DNA of 45,508 nucleotides. Source: Clostridiales bacterium. Lineage in GTDB: Bacteria; Bacillota; Dethiobacteria; Dethiobacterales; Dethiobacteraceae. Numbering within the stretch: position 1 is the first letter of the stretch; every line of letters starts with the position of its first letter. The translations under genes were made by a program, and so were the position numbers. Positions 1 to 8,146 of the stretch are shown piece by piece. The notes below the pieces were generated by a model. The model was not told the origin of the DNA and did no database searches. It worked only from the letters and a program-made list of their open reading frames with translations. The stretch is taken from the NCBI GenBank assembly GCA_018335855.1, contig JAGXRM010000020.1, forward strand, positions 1-45,508. Reading direction: 5' to 3'.

Positions 1-706
1 AACGTGTGCTCAGATTCCCCTTGCCGTCGCGCACACTCAGATCCACTTTGTGTGACCTGCTCGGTAAAACAGCATCATAGTATACGGTTCCCGTCACAGG
101 GTCAACGCTGTGTGCCACTTTGCTGCTGTTGAGTTTCAGGTCCACTGTTGTCCAGTCCACCGTATCATTGTCCGTTACTGTTGCGGATACACGGTTCACA
201 CTTACCTGCTGGCTGTTGTGGGCCGGGCTGATGTCTGTAATTTTCGGCGCCTCGGCCACCGTAAAGGACCAGGATTCAGCAAACGTGTTTCCCGCTGAGT
301 CACGGATGGATACTTCCACGTCGTTTGCACCGTCTTTTAGTACCCCTGCGTTCACTGTAATTGTTCCTTCTTTGTAGCTGTCAATAACATAGAATGTGTC
401 TCCGTCATAATCCGTCTCCCAACGCCCGAGAAATTCGAAAGTGGCTCCCATGTCAGTACCGTTTAGCCTGGCTTTCACTGAGCCCTGAGAAAGGTTATGT
501 TCACTGCTTTTTACATAAACAGAAACCGCAGGGTTTGAGACATTAACCGTTTTGCTTTTGCCCGGTGTATGGCTGGAAAATGTAGCTGTGCCGGCAAGTG
601 CGACTAAATAAGTCGCAAGGAGCAATAATGATATCAGAAAAGGAACAAGCCCCGCCCGTACCGCTTTTGTCAGCGAAGAATACTCATTTTTCACCTTTAC
701 TCTCAT
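1..706 (-). CDS. Secreted or anchored Ig-like surface protein (partial, N-terminal 235 residues)
   Basis: The frame is open from ATG at 706 to the window edge, so the C-terminus is missing. The start is supported by AGGAGGG about 8 bases upstream. A charged N-terminus (MRVKVKNEYSS) is followed by a hydrophobic stretch at about residues 18-40, read as a signal-anchor or signal peptide. The rest is rich in Thr, Ser, Val and Asp and shows two beta-sandwich-like units, at about 50-160 and 165-235. The second opens with APKITDISPAHNSQQVSVN, typical of bacterial Ig-like (Big) repeats. No haem motif is visible in this part. It is the last visible gene downstream of the cytochrome cluster but is separated from it by two hairpins, so it is probably its own transcript. 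A cell-wall structural or adhesive role is an inference; the missing C-terminus could carry sorting or S-layer domains. Confidence 0.7.
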   Translation of the reverse strand, partial: MRVKVKNEYSSLTKAVRAGLVPFLISLLLLATYLVALAGTATFSSHTPGKSKTVNVSNPAVSVYVKSSEHNLSQGSVKARLNGTDMGATFEFLGRWETDYDGDTFYVIDSYKEGTITVNAGVLKDGANDVEVSIRDSAGNTFAESWSFTVAEAPKITDISPAHNSQQVSVNRVSATVTDNDTVDWTTVDLKLNSSKVAHSVDPVTGTVYYDAVLPSRSHKVDLSVRDGKGNLSTR

Positions 707-849
707 TTTTCTTCCCTCCTTTTTTCGTGTCTGTTTGTTAAATCCCCTTTATACATCCCCCCGCATCTACAGAATATTGTTAATTACCCATTATTCGCCT
801 AATGTATATGTCACAAAATCCCACGTTATCACCGCAATCAATGTAACCA

Positions 850-879
850 GACAAAAACTTGCCGCGCTTTGCCCGGCAA
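850..879 (-). terminator. Terminator-like hairpin upstream of the Ig-like gene
   Basis: On the minus strand TTGCCG pairs with CGGCAA across a 9-base loop and is followed by GTTTTTG. The stem is only 6 bp, so function is uncertain. It could be a backup terminator or an attenuator in the leader of the gene starting at 706. Confidence 0.35.
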
Positions 880-895
880 CAACCCTGAAAAATAA

Positions 896-940
896 AAAAG
901 AGACATAAGAAAAGCCAGAGTTCATTAACAGAACCCTGGC
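896..940 (-). terminator. Rho-independent terminator after the small lipoprotein gene
   Basis: On the minus strand GCCAGGGTTC pairs with GAACTCTGGC (one G-T pair) across a 7-base loop, followed by TTTTCTTATGTCTCTTTTTT. It probably ends the transcript coming from the lipoprotein gene at 1458-1108. Confidence 0.65.
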
Positions 941-1107
941 CTTGTTTTCGCAGTAAACAAAACTGAATTGTGCGTTGACAATCCCGGTAATATAACGCAA
1001 ATAAGACAAAACACGTTCTGCTGGTGTGTTTTGTCTCATTCTATAAAAGTTTTTTATTTTTTAATTTTACTGAAGCTGAAATTGCCATTCCTTAGTAAAA
1101 GCTTTAT

Positions 1108-1458
1108 TTACTCGTGCGGTGTCAGTTCCACAGACACTTCATCAAAAACGTCATTACCCAGATATTTGACCACTACGGTAAAATCTAAGCCTACAGTCTC
1201 GTCATTGTCGCGGGTATGGACATACGCTTTCACTGTAAAGGTATTGCCGTCCCTTTCAATTGTAGCGTAATTATAGCGCGGGAAAACGGTATTGTTCGGC
1301 CGGGCCATCCTCTGCTTCACAACCGCCTGGACAAATTGCCAGGCCATAAATTCCGTGGGCTCATCCTTTACTTTTGCTGAACGAGTGGCACAGCCGGTCA
1401 ACACAGAAATCATCAATACCGATACCATTATTAAGGCAATCCATTTTTTGCAACGCAT
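1108..1458 (-). CDS. Small lipoprotein of unknown function (116 aa)
   Basis: The start is ATG at 1458, preceded by AGGAGG with 9-base spacing; an upstream in-frame start would add 12 residues without a ribosome site. The N-terminus MRCKKW plus a hydrophobic stretch ends in the lipobox VLTGC, so Cys23 should be lipid-modified and the protein held on the outer face of the membrane. The mature part of about 94 residues resembles a small beta-rich domain (RDGNTFTVKAYVHTRDNDET), but the family was not recognised. It lies about 140 bp downstream of the 6-haem cytochrome gene in the same direction and before a terminator, so it may be the last cistron of that unit. A second lipoprotein lies upstream of the same cytochrome at 3896-3375. 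Confidence 0.75.
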   Translation of the reverse strand: MRCKKWIALIMVSVLMISVLTGCATRSAKVKDEPTEFMAWQFVQAVVKQRMARPNNTVFPRYNYATIERDGNTFTVKAYVHTRDNDETVGLDFTVVVKYLGNDVFDEVSVELTPHE

Positions 1459-1595
1459 GAAGTTGTGCCTCCTGTTTGTGTAAATTAAGTACAAACGCCT
1501 CTATATTATTCTTCATTATTCTTCGAAAACTGTAAAATTCCTGCCGCTTCGCCGCATTTTTCCACTGAATCCCAGCTAACCACTTCGTTTCCGTC

Positions 1596-3296
1596 TCATT
1601 CTACACTGAAGCCGAAACTGTGACCCTGATGGTCATCTACTTCCACGGCCCTGTGGCTGATTATCGCCCGTATACCGGCAGTCAGCCGGACAATATATTC
1701 CCTGCCGGCCTGCAGCCAGCCCGCGGGAACGGCGAGGTGCACCGAGCGGGTTTCGGCCGAGTAAACAGGCGTGCCCGAAACCTCATTTCCGTAAACACTG
1801 TCGGTCACCGTCATGGTTGTGGCTAGCACCGAAGGCTCATAAAGCCCGATATTAAAGTAGACCGCCACCATATCCAGCTCTTCCCCAACGATTCCGTTAT
1901 CGTCAGGCATACTGCCGGTTACGGCCGGTTCGTAAAGGAACTCTCCGTGACAGAGATAACAGGCTTCAAAACGCCCCCCAAACCCGTCGTCGTTTTCCGG
2001 ATCGAAATAGCGCAAATGTACAGTATTTTCGGGTGCGGCCCCGGTGTAAAGGGATAAGTCCCTTAAGCCACCGTCAATGGACCAGCTCCAGTCCCGGCGC
2101 TGCATCATTTCCGTATCGGTGCCGTGGGCAAAATGACAGGTAAGACAGGTCAGCCGGTATTCGCCACTGCCGTCGACCTCCAGCCGCATCGCCGACTTCG
2201 CGCTTTCCTCGTAAAGAATCTTGCCGCGAATATCCGTCCCGATGGCATGATAAAACCGCTTATGCGCGGTGTAGCGCCCACTCTCCGTCTCTTCACCGTA
2301 TTGTATATGGCAGGACAGGCAAAATTCCACGGTATTTTTTTGATAAATCACAAATTCATCCTGTTCTAGCGGGTTCACCACCGAAACCTCTATCTGTTTC
2401 ACCCGGTAAAAAGAGACACTCACAGGCTCCACCGGTTCATCCGGGTCCAGCTTTTTTACGCTGCCCTCGGCATGATTCACCGCAAAAAGGTTTGTCACAT
2501 CCTCAGGCTGCCCGTTGACGATGCCGTTTACAACCACCCCATATGCCGTGTCTTCGGAGTAATACCACGGCGTTAGCGTCTTATCCTCTATCGCATACTT
2601 GCCCGGCTCCCCGGGCACAGCCACAAGATCCGCCGTCAGCCGTTCCTGCTGAGCTACCCAGCCGTTTGGGTCATAATGCAGGTGACGGCCGCTATAAGAG
2701 CCGTGCGGTGCATGGCACGAGCCGCAGGTAAAAGACTGCAGCCAGGGGCTGTCGGGCTGATCCAAACGGAGCGCATCCGCTTCTTCCGCCGTAATACCGC
2801 TCCCCGGCGCCTGCCAGTGCTCCAGCCTGCCTGTAGCCTCATGGTATGAAACCCCTTCCCGCCCGCTGACAATAAAATCATCGTCGAAAAAACGCCCGCC
2901 GCCGGCAGCGCCGCCGCCGGGCATCAGGCCTTCCAGTACGTTGTAGGCATTCATGGTATTGTCAAAATGGCATGTCGTACATGTGTTGTAAATAGAGCGC
3001 TGGAAAAGAAGTTTTCCTGCGGGTGACACGTGGGTCAGGTGGCAGGAAGCGCAGGAGTTGCTGTTTAAGGTAAACTCCCGGTGGACGCTCTGCCCCTGCA
3101 CGCTGCGCAGATAACCGTCAAAACGGCCGGTATCATAAATCCCGGTCCTGTTCGCGTTGATAAAGCCTTCCGCTTCCAGATCCACACGTGCCGGTTTCTC
3201 CCAAATCCCGCCAGCCAGCACAAAGCCCACATTCAATACAAAAGCAAAACCCAGCACCAACCCCGCCAGCTTACGGAAACCGTCCGGTCTGCCCAT
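1596..3296 (-). CDS. Secreted six-haem c-type cytochrome (566 aa)
   Basis: ATG at 3296 is chosen because AGGAGG lies 8 bases before it; a GTG three codons upstream overlaps that site. A signal or anchor sequence covers about residues 8-30. Six CXXCH motifs are visible: CASCH, CTTCH, CGSCH, CLSCH, CLTCH and CYLCH. They are spread over a long chain, with sheet-like inserts and a C-terminal stretch of about 100 residues that has no haem. It is a paralogue of the 690-residue cytochrome at 6228-4156: both have an LN-N-SCASCH-TH block, then a TC--CH block with KLLF between them, then a CGSCH/CASCH block followed by PHGSYS. The spacing suggests haem pairs and an extracellular electron carrier, possibly a terminal reductase. 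The electron acceptor cannot be told from sequence. Confidence 0.85.
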   Translation of the reverse strand: MGRPDGFRKLAGLVLGFAFVLNVGFVLAGGIWEKPARVDLEAEGFINANRTGIYDTGRFDGYLRSVQGQSVHREFTLNSNSCASCHLTHVSPAGKLLFQRSIYNTCTTCHFDNTMNAYNVLEGLMPGGGAAGGGRFFDDDFIVSGREGVSYHEATGRLEHWQAPGSGITAEEADALRLDQPDSPWLQSFTCGSCHAPHGSYSGRHLHYDPNGWVAQQERLTADLVAVPGEPGKYAIEDKTLTPWYYSEDTAYGVVVNGIVNGQPEDVTNLFAVNHAEGSVKKLDPDEPVEPVSVSFYRVKQIEVSVVNPLEQDEFVIYQKNTVEFCLSCHIQYGEETESGRYTAHKRFYHAIGTDIRGKILYEESAKSAMRLEVDGSGEYRLTCLTCHFAHGTDTEMMQRRDWSWSIDGGLRDLSLYTGAAPENTVHLRYFDPENDDGFGGRFEACYLCHGEFLYEPAVTGSMPDDNGIVGEELDMVAVYFNIGLYEPSVLATTMTVTDSVYGNEVSGTPVYSAETRSVHLAVPAGWLQAGREYIVRLTAGIRAIISHRAVEVDDHQGHSFGFSVE

Positions 3297-3325
3297 CTCC
3301 CGCACCTCCTTTCATCCATGCTCAA

Positions 3326-3349
3326 GTACGGCGGAAATTCCCGCCGTAC
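3326..3349. other. 9-bp GC-rich hairpin between lipoprotein and cytochrome genes
   Basis: GTACGGCGG pairs perfectly with CCGCCGTAC across AAATTC. It lies between the lipoprotein stop (3375) and the ribosome site of the 6-haem cytochrome. On the minus strand it has no T-run, so it looks more like an mRNA processing or stabilising hairpin than a terminator. Confidence 0.5.
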
Positions 3350-3374
3350 GTATTTTCTATATCACACTGTCACA

Positions 3375-3896
3375 TTACTGGTTGCTTACCAGTAACCCGC
3401 GTTCATTCACGGAGATTTTCCACTGGCCGTCTTCCTTGCGGAAGGCCATACTTTCCTGTATTTTTGCCCGGCTGGCTTCCGTGCCGCCTTTCTTCATAAC
3501 CACATCGTAGGCGGCGATAATAAACGCCGTTTCCACAAAGTTGGTGTCTTCGTTATTCACATACTTTACTATGGTGTAATTGAGATTCTCCGCCGCAAAC
3601 TCGTCAAAACGGTTTTTCGCCTCCGCATTAAAGAGAAAGGAATTATCGCTCCAGGAATTACGGTGGTCTTTGGTCAGCATTTCCAGCACCGTATTGCGGT
3701 CGTCTTTCACCAGGGCACTGACAAATGTCTCCACATTTCTGTAAATCTGGCCGTCATTTTCATTGGGCTTTACCGTCTCAATCTGCCGCCGCTGCGAATT
3801 AGCGCCGTTCTCTGCCGCCTGTTTCGTGCAGCCGGCTCCAACCGCCAGCAGTGCCAGAACCAAACCGAAAACAAGAATCCGTCTTATTGTTTTCAC
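3375..3896 (-). CDS. Lipoprotein with an NTF2-like fold pattern (173 aa)
   Basis: GTG at 3896 is preferred: GGAGGG lies 7 bases upstream and the protein then begins directly with a lipoprotein signal (VKTIRRILVFGLVLALLAVGAGC, split here as charged start, hydrophobic core and lipobox AVGAGC). Cys23 is the lipidation site. The mature domain starts with a helix containing FVSALVKDDRNTVLEMLTKD and ends with FRKEDGQWKISVNERGL. That end is typical of NTF2/SnoaL-like lipoproteins in Gram-positive bacteria, which often act as envelope sensors or chaperones. No catalytic residues can be named. It is followed by the 6-haem cytochrome in the same direction, 78 bp away, so an accessory role is plausible but unproven. 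Confidence 0.75.
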   Translation of the reverse strand: MKTIRRILVFGLVLALLAVGAGCTKQAAENGANSQRRQIETVKPNENDGQIYRNVETFVSALVKDDRNTVLEMLTKDHRNSWSDNSFLFNAEAKNRFDEFAAENLNYTIVKYVNNEDTNFVETAFIIAAYDVVMKKGGTEASRAKIQESMAFRKEDGQWKISVNERGLLVSNQ

Positions 3897-4108
3897 CCTG
3901 TTGCCCTCCCGTTTGTCTTCAATATATACCATATACTTCGCGTTATGTGACAAAATTCCTGCCTGCCAGGGAACAGCTTCGTGCTTTTCTGCACAAGCGC
4001 TGTCAGTTTTATTATACTATAACCAATACTTACCGGCAATAATTATTAGTATTATTTATACCTGATTATTCCACAATCCATAATCCATGCCGGTAGTGTT
4101 CAACTGTT

Positions 4109-4146
4109 TTTTGGAAAAAAGAAGGCGTCCGGAGACGCCTTCTTTT
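4109..4146 (-). terminator. Strong terminator after the 690-aa cytochrome
   Basis: GAAGGCGTC pairs with GACGCCTTC around a CGGA loop (4121-4142), and the stem is extended by A/T pairs on both sides. It lies 10 bp beyond the stop at 4156. The flanking A and T runs would let it work in both directions. Between it and the lipoprotein start (3896) about 210 bp hold no gene. Confidence 0.8.
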
Positions 4147-4155
4147 GTGTTAGTT

Positions 4156-6228
4156 TTACCAGCTGCCGCGACCGTCAGCTTCGTAGCCGTCCCAGTACCA
4201 CTTGGTGTTCTTCAGCGTTGCAGCGGAAGAGTTGGCGTGGCAGGACCAGCAGACCGCCATGTTGATGTAGCGCTTCAGGGCGGAGCTGTGGTTCACGTCG
4301 TTGGCGCCTTCGAATGCAGCGACATCGTCAACAATTGCAGCGTCGGCCAATTGCTGGAAGGAGCTGTCTGTGCCGTGAACATAGTGGCAGGATACGCAGA
4401 GCAGTGAATTGCCGGTACCCTTAACTTGCATGGTACCGCCGACGGTGGCACCACGGTTGATGGTGTGGCGGTGCGCCTTGGAGTAGATACCGCTGCCGTC
4501 AGCAGGGTTCGCACTGGCAGAACCGAGCAGGTAGTCGGTATGGCAGGCTGCGCAGTAGAGGTTGTAGGCATACCGGTTCTGGTCGGTAATAGTAGAGCCA
4601 GTGATGTTTCTGCCGCTGGCGGTAGCATATTTACCGGTATAAGTGTCGGTCTTGATGTAGTTGGCACTGTACTGCGGTAGCGCAGGGGTTTCGGGATTCG
4701 GGAGAGCAGCGAGTTCTTCGGCGGTGCGGCCGGTGGCCTGGACATAAACCACGCCGCCCACGTCAATGCGCAGTTTGGACGCATCAAAGGTGCCAAGCGG
4801 AATCTTGGTAAAGGCGGTAGGCCAGTCAGTATAATCAACGCCGTCCGCATCTTTACCGGCGAGGAAGTTTTCGAGTACAGCCTGCTCTTCAACAGAGAGT
4901 GCTGCATAACCTTTGCCGTACTTCATGGAGAAGAAGCGGTTCAGCAAACCGGCGCCGTGGACTGCAGCCATGGGGCCGCCGACGGAGTTGGGGTTGTAGA
5001 ACCCTTCATACCAGATACGGGAGGCGAAGCGAGGCTGACGACGGCCGTCCCAGGTGGTGGCGCCGCCTGCATAGCTGTAGAGCCAGGGGGATTCGTTTTC
5101 GGGAATATAGGTGGTTAGCTTTCTGTTCGTTGTGGTTGCGGGTGCACCTGATCCTAATGTTACGGCTTCATCCATCTGGGCCCTGGTCAGGGTGACGGTG
5201 CCGTTTGTGAAGCTTTCATACGTATTTACAATGTTGGGCGTTGTACCTGTTCTCGCCGGGACCATGGAGTAGTTGCCGGTTTTAACTATAGTTAGGTCGG
5301 CAAGAGTTACATCACGGCGGATATTGTAGAATTCGTATTCGGCCTTAAATTTGCCGGCATCCAGTTTCAGCTTCTGGCCTTCAAACCACAGGCCGCCGGT
5401 GTTGGCGATGGTGGCGCCGATGGGAGAAGCGGTACGCATGCTGATGCCAGCCGGGTTGTAGTGCAGGAGACGGATGCTGTAGGAACCGTGCGGTCCGTGA
5501 CAGGAAGCGCAGTTGAAGTCGGCGCCCCAGGGGTTGGTGCTTGCTGTAAAGCCGCCGGACTCAACCACGTTGGCGCGGTTACCGCCGGGGGCGGCAGCCA
5601 GCTTCATGGTGTCGCTCGCCAGGTGCACGGAAGCGTTCCGGGCTTTATTGGCGGCAAAGGTACCGGCTGTCTGAGAACCACCGAAGGGGTTGGTGCCGCC
5701 TGGGATGGCGAATACGTTCAGGAAGCCCAGTGTGCCGTCGTGGCAGGCTGCGCAGGTGCTGTAAACGCCGTTTCTGAACAGCAATTTACGGGACTGCGCG
5801 GTGTGGGTCATGTGGCAAGAAGCGCAGGAGTTGGTGTTCAGCTGGAAGTCGGTGTGGACCAGTTGCCCAAAGACGTTCCGCTGGAAGGTGCTGTGGAATG
5901 CAGGCTCATAAACAGCATCTGCAACGTTGCTGCTCTTGAAGTAGGGAACGTTCAGTTCGCCGGTATAGTTGGCGTTGAAGATAAGCCAGGAGCCGTTGGT
6001 CCAGCGGGGGTCAGTTCCGCTTTTGAAGTGGGGGTCCAGGAAGTACACACTTCCGGCGACATAAGAGTGTGTATTGCCAAGGCTGTCTGTGTAAGAGGTG
6101 GTCAATTGTGCCTCATAGCTAGCGCTGGTCGAATGGGGCTGATAGTCCCCGGGGGCCGCCATGGCAAAGCCGGCGAACACCAGCATTGCGACTATGGCAA
6201 TAACCGCAATCAAGGTAAACTTTCTCAT
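4156..6228 (-). CDS. Secreted six-haem c-type cytochrome (690 aa)
   Basis: ATG at 6228 follows AAAGGAGGAAGATTT and gives a textbook signal peptide (MRKFTLIAVIAIVAMLVFAG, cut near AMA-APG). Six CXXCH motifs occur: CASCH and CAACH near residues 130-165, CASCH with PHGSYS near 235, then after a haem-free stretch of over 250 residues CAACH, CVSCH and CWSCH near the C-terminus. It has an in-frame upstream start with its own ribosome site (ATG 6279), discussed separately. It is paralogous to the 566-residue cytochrome at 3296-1596, sharing the first three haem blocks. The long haem-free centre could be a substrate-binding or cell-wall-spanning domain. As the most distal gene of module two it is a candidate for the outermost electron carrier. 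Confidence 0.88.
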   Translation of the reverse strand: MRKFTLIAVIAIVAMLVFAGFAMAAPGDYQPHSTSASYEAQLTTSYTDSLGNTHSYVAGSVYFLDPHFKSGTDPRWTNGSWLIFNANYTGELNVPYFKSSNVADAVYEPAFHSTFQRNVFGQLVHTDFQLNTNSCASCHMTHTAQSRKLLFRNGVYSTCAACHDGTLGFLNVFAIPGGTNPFGGSQTAGTFAANKARNASVHLASDTMKLAAAPGGNRANVVESGGFTASTNPWGADFNCASCHGPHGSYSIRLLHYNPAGISMRTASPIGATIANTGGLWFEGQKLKLDAGKFKAEYEFYNIRRDVTLADLTIVKTGNYSMVPARTGTTPNIVNTYESFTNGTVTLTRAQMDEAVTLGSGAPATTTNRKLTTYIPENESPWLYSYAGGATTWDGRRQPRFASRIWYEGFYNPNSVGGPMAAVHGAGLLNRFFSMKYGKGYAALSVEEQAVLENFLAGKDADGVDYTDWPTAFTKIPLGTFDASKLRIDVGGVVYVQATGRTAEELAALPNPETPALPQYSANYIKTDTYTGKYATASGRNITGSTITDQNRYAYNLYCAACHTDYLLGSASANPADGSGIYSKAHRHTINRGATVGGTMQVKGTGNSLLCVSCHYVHGTDSSFQQLADAAIVDDVAAFEGANDVNHSSALKRYINMAVCWSCHANSSAATLKNTKWYWDGYEADGRGSW

Positions 6229-6295
6229 AAATCTTCCTCCTTTAATGGGGGTTGTCTTTTTGATCTCGCATGTACGCATACGCATACACCTCCTT
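6226..6295 (-). promoter_or_regulatory. Two in-frame starts, each with a strong ribosome-binding site
   Basis: Upstream of the chosen start at 6228 lies a second AAAGGAGG with ATG at 6279 (9-base spacing) and ATG at 6285 (3-base spacing), in the same frame and with no stop between. The upstream start would add a hydrophilic stretch (MRTCEIKKTTPIKGGRF) before the signal peptide. The downstream start is preferred because it gives a normal signal peptide. Confidence 0.55.
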
Positions 6296-6322
6296 TCTTG
6301 CGCTATTTACGGAGATATAGCA

Positions 6323-6351
6323 GCGGAATATCCGCGTTGCTACCGTGTCAA
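6323..6351 (-). promoter_or_regulatory. Possible promoter with overlapping dyad before the 690-aa cytochrome
   Basis: A perfect TTGACA (6351-6346, minus strand) is followed 15 bases later by TATTCC as a weak -10. The palindrome GCGGA-TAT-TCCGC (6335-6323) overlaps the -10 and could be an operator. The short spacer makes this a tentative call. Confidence 0.3.
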
Positions 6352-6402
6352 ATAACATGTTTTTTCTCTGTTTCCGGTGTTCCTTATTCAAAGTGCCTGC
6401 AG

Positions 6403-7410
6403 TTAGCGGGCGATACGGTAGACCGCCACGCGGTTAAGGGTGGTGTCGGTGATAAGAATACGCCCGGCGGGGTCCACATGCAGGCCGTTGGGGAACATAA
6501 ACTCAGTGTTGCCGTCACCCTGGCCGCCGAACTGGTGGGTAACCTGACCTTCACGGTTAAAGACGTAGATGGTGTGGGAAAGGTTGCTGACGACGTAAAC
6601 GTTGCCGGCGCGATCCACGCCAATGCCACGGGGGTTAATGAGGACTGAGGACATTCCGTGACCGGTGGGTGTGCCGTTAATCAACCGGACCGGGTTGCCG
6701 TCGGGGTTGTAGACCACCACACGCTGGCGGCCGGTATCCACCACGTACATATAACCGGCTTCGTCTACGGCAATGCCGTTGGGCGCCAGAAGGTCGCCCT
6801 TCATACCCACCAATTTCGTAATTTTCTCTGTCTCAAGATTAAAGATCATTATATAGTTTTTAGTAATTTCCGTCAGGTAAAGAGTATTGCCCTCGATAGC
6901 GATGTCCCCGGGGGAGGCAATCTGTTGGGCCAGGCGCGCTTCCTGCGCGAATTCGCGCAGGAACTCGCCGTCGGCGTCAAAGACATAGACGCGGCCCAGG
7001 CGGAGTTCCGAAACGTAGATGTTGCCGTCACGGTCAGCGGCGATGCCGTAGGGGTATTGCATCTGGCCTGCATCTCTGCCGCGTTCGCCGAATGCAAACA
7101 GGAAATTCCCGGCATTGTCAAAAACCTGGATACGGGCGTTGTCGGAGTCGGAAACGTAAATGCGGCCGTTGGCGGTGGTGACTGCCAGAGGTTTGTTGAG
7201 CTGCATCTCACCGAAGCCGCCGTAAATCATAAAATCAAAGGTTGGAACTCCGGCGCGGCCGGGGATAATGGCGGCTGTCTGGGCCAACGGGCGCCGGGAA
7301 GTGAAAAGGTAGCCGTATAGTCCAAAGAGAATCATAAACGAGATGATAAATAAAAGACGGGTTGTTTTCTGACTAACCGGTTTATTTAACACACCTGTGA
7401 CTGCTTGCAT
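6403..7410 (-). CDS. Membrane-anchored NHL-repeat beta-propeller protein (335 aa)
   Basis: An N-terminal membrane segment at about residues 18-37 (LLFIISFMILFGLYGYLF) is followed by six NHL-type units of about 42-46 residues. Each has the pattern P-G-A-D--GN-YV-D-----V-VF: for example IYVSDSDNARIQVFDNAGNF, then YPYGIAADRDGNIYVSELRL, and later FPNGLHVDPAGRILITDT. The fold should be a six-bladed propeller outside the membrane; such propellers usually act as binding scaffolds, and none of the known enzyme NHL active sites was recognised. ATG at 7410 lacks a clear ribosome site, and GTG six codons on is an alternative. It lies between a TPR protein and a 6-haem cytochrome on the same strand, which suggests a role in arranging the cytochromes at the cell surface. 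Confidence 0.85.
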   Translation of the reverse strand: MQAVTGVLNKPVSQKTTRLLFIISFMILFGLYGYLFTSRRPLAQTAAIIPGRAGVPTFDFMIYGGFGEMQLNKPLAVTTANGRIYVSDSDNARIQVFDNAGNFLFAFGERGRDAGQMQYPYGIAADRDGNIYVSELRLGRVYVFDADGEFLREFAQEARLAQQIASPGDIAIEGNTLYLTEITKNYIMIFNLETEKITKLVGMKGDLLAPNGIAVDEAGYMYVVDTGRQRVVVYNPDGNPVRLINGTPTGHGMSSVLINPRGIGVDRAGNVYVVSNLSHTIYVFNREGQVTHQFGGQGDGNTEFMFPNGLHVDPAGRILITDTTLNRVAVYRIAR

Positions 7411-7466
7411 ATATAGTTGCGGCTAATTGCCGCGCACCACCTTTCTGCTTGACTGTGAACCGGATG

Positions 7467-8120
7467 CTAATTTTTCTCCTTCACCAGACGGTTGAGCGCC
7501 GCCTGAGCTTCCATGAATTTCGGATTAAAGGAGAGTGCTTCTTCGTATTCATCAATAGCCGCATCGTATTCACCCATACGCTCCAAGGTCATTCCCGCGT
7601 AGTAAGCCACGTCGCTGGCACCGGGACGCAGAGCCTTGGCACTATAGTACATATTGAGTGCGTGTTCATACATGCCGAGATACATGTAGCAGACACCCAT
7701 GTTCTGGTAGCCGCGGTGGTCGTCAGGCGCCAGTTCGGTTACTTTCTGGAAGTTTTCCAGCGCTTCGTCCCAGAGCTCCATGGCCTGGTAGACATAGCCT
7801 CTGTTCAGGTAGGCCGGCATGTATGTCTCGTCCATTTCCAGAGCGGCACCAAGCTGTATGAGGGCGCGGTCATAATCGCCGCGGCGAAGGTAGGTGTACC
7901 CCAGGCTGACGCGGTGTTCCGGCTCCATGGGTTCGGTTTCGATAAGTTGCTGGTAGTAAGCAATTTCTTTGTCAATACGGCGCAAATCCATGTCCGTCCA
8001 GAAAAAACGTGTGCCGACAAAATTTCCGATAATACTGAAAATGGCTACAGACAGGATAAGGCTCGTGGTTACTTTCCACAACGGATATGTTTTTTGCGGT
8101 TGCACAGATGCGGTTGTCAT
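7467..8120 (-). CDS. Membrane-anchored TPR protein of cytochrome module two (217 aa)
   Basis: ATG at 8120 is preceded by AAAGGAGAGCAGC. One membrane helix lies at about residues 17-36, followed by a linker and at least four tetratricopeptide repeats from about residue 65 on (examples: VSLGYTYLRRGDYDRALIQL, YLNRGYVYQAMELWDEALEN and YYAGMTLERMGEYDAAIDEY). TPR units form a protein-binding superhelix, so it is probably an assembly or docking factor on the outer side of the membrane. It follows the 12-haem cytochrome by 26 bp and precedes the NHL gene by 56 bp. The TPR gene at 11884-11222 sits in the same place in the other module. Confidence 0.88.
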   Translation of the reverse strand: MTTASVQPQKTYPLWKVTTSLILSVAIFSIIGNFVGTRFFWTDMDLRRIDKEIAYYQQLIETEPMEPEHRVSLGYTYLRRGDYDRALIQLGAALEMDETYMPAYLNRGYVYQAMELWDEALENFQKVTELAPDDHRGYQNMGVCYMYLGMYEHALNMYYSAKALRPGASDVAYYAGMTLERMGEYDAAIDEYEEALSFNPKFMEAQAALNRLVKEKN

Positions 8121-8146
8121 GCTGCTCTCCTTTCAGGTATTACAAT

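Larger units (their letters stand above)
707..1107. other. Intergenic region of about 400 bp with three hairpins
   Basis: No convincing gene is present. The stretch holds a good minus-strand terminator (896-940), a second terminator-like hairpin (850-879) and a 10-bp perfect dyad, GACAAAACAC at 1005-1014 pairing with 1026-1035. The 82-codon minus-strand frame at 791-1039 runs through these hairpins, has no ribosome site and is not accepted. The promoter for the Ig-like gene should lie at about 720-840, but no clear -35/-10 pair was recognised. Confidence 0.6.

Noticed and set aside
791-1039. An 82-codon minus-strand frame
   Set aside because: It runs through a terminator hairpin and a second hairpin, has no ribosome site and resembles no family.
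5461-6648. A 395-codon plus-strand frame across the cytochrome and NHL genes
   Set aside because: It spans two well-supported minus-strand genes and the ribosome sites between them, and it encodes no recognisable domain.
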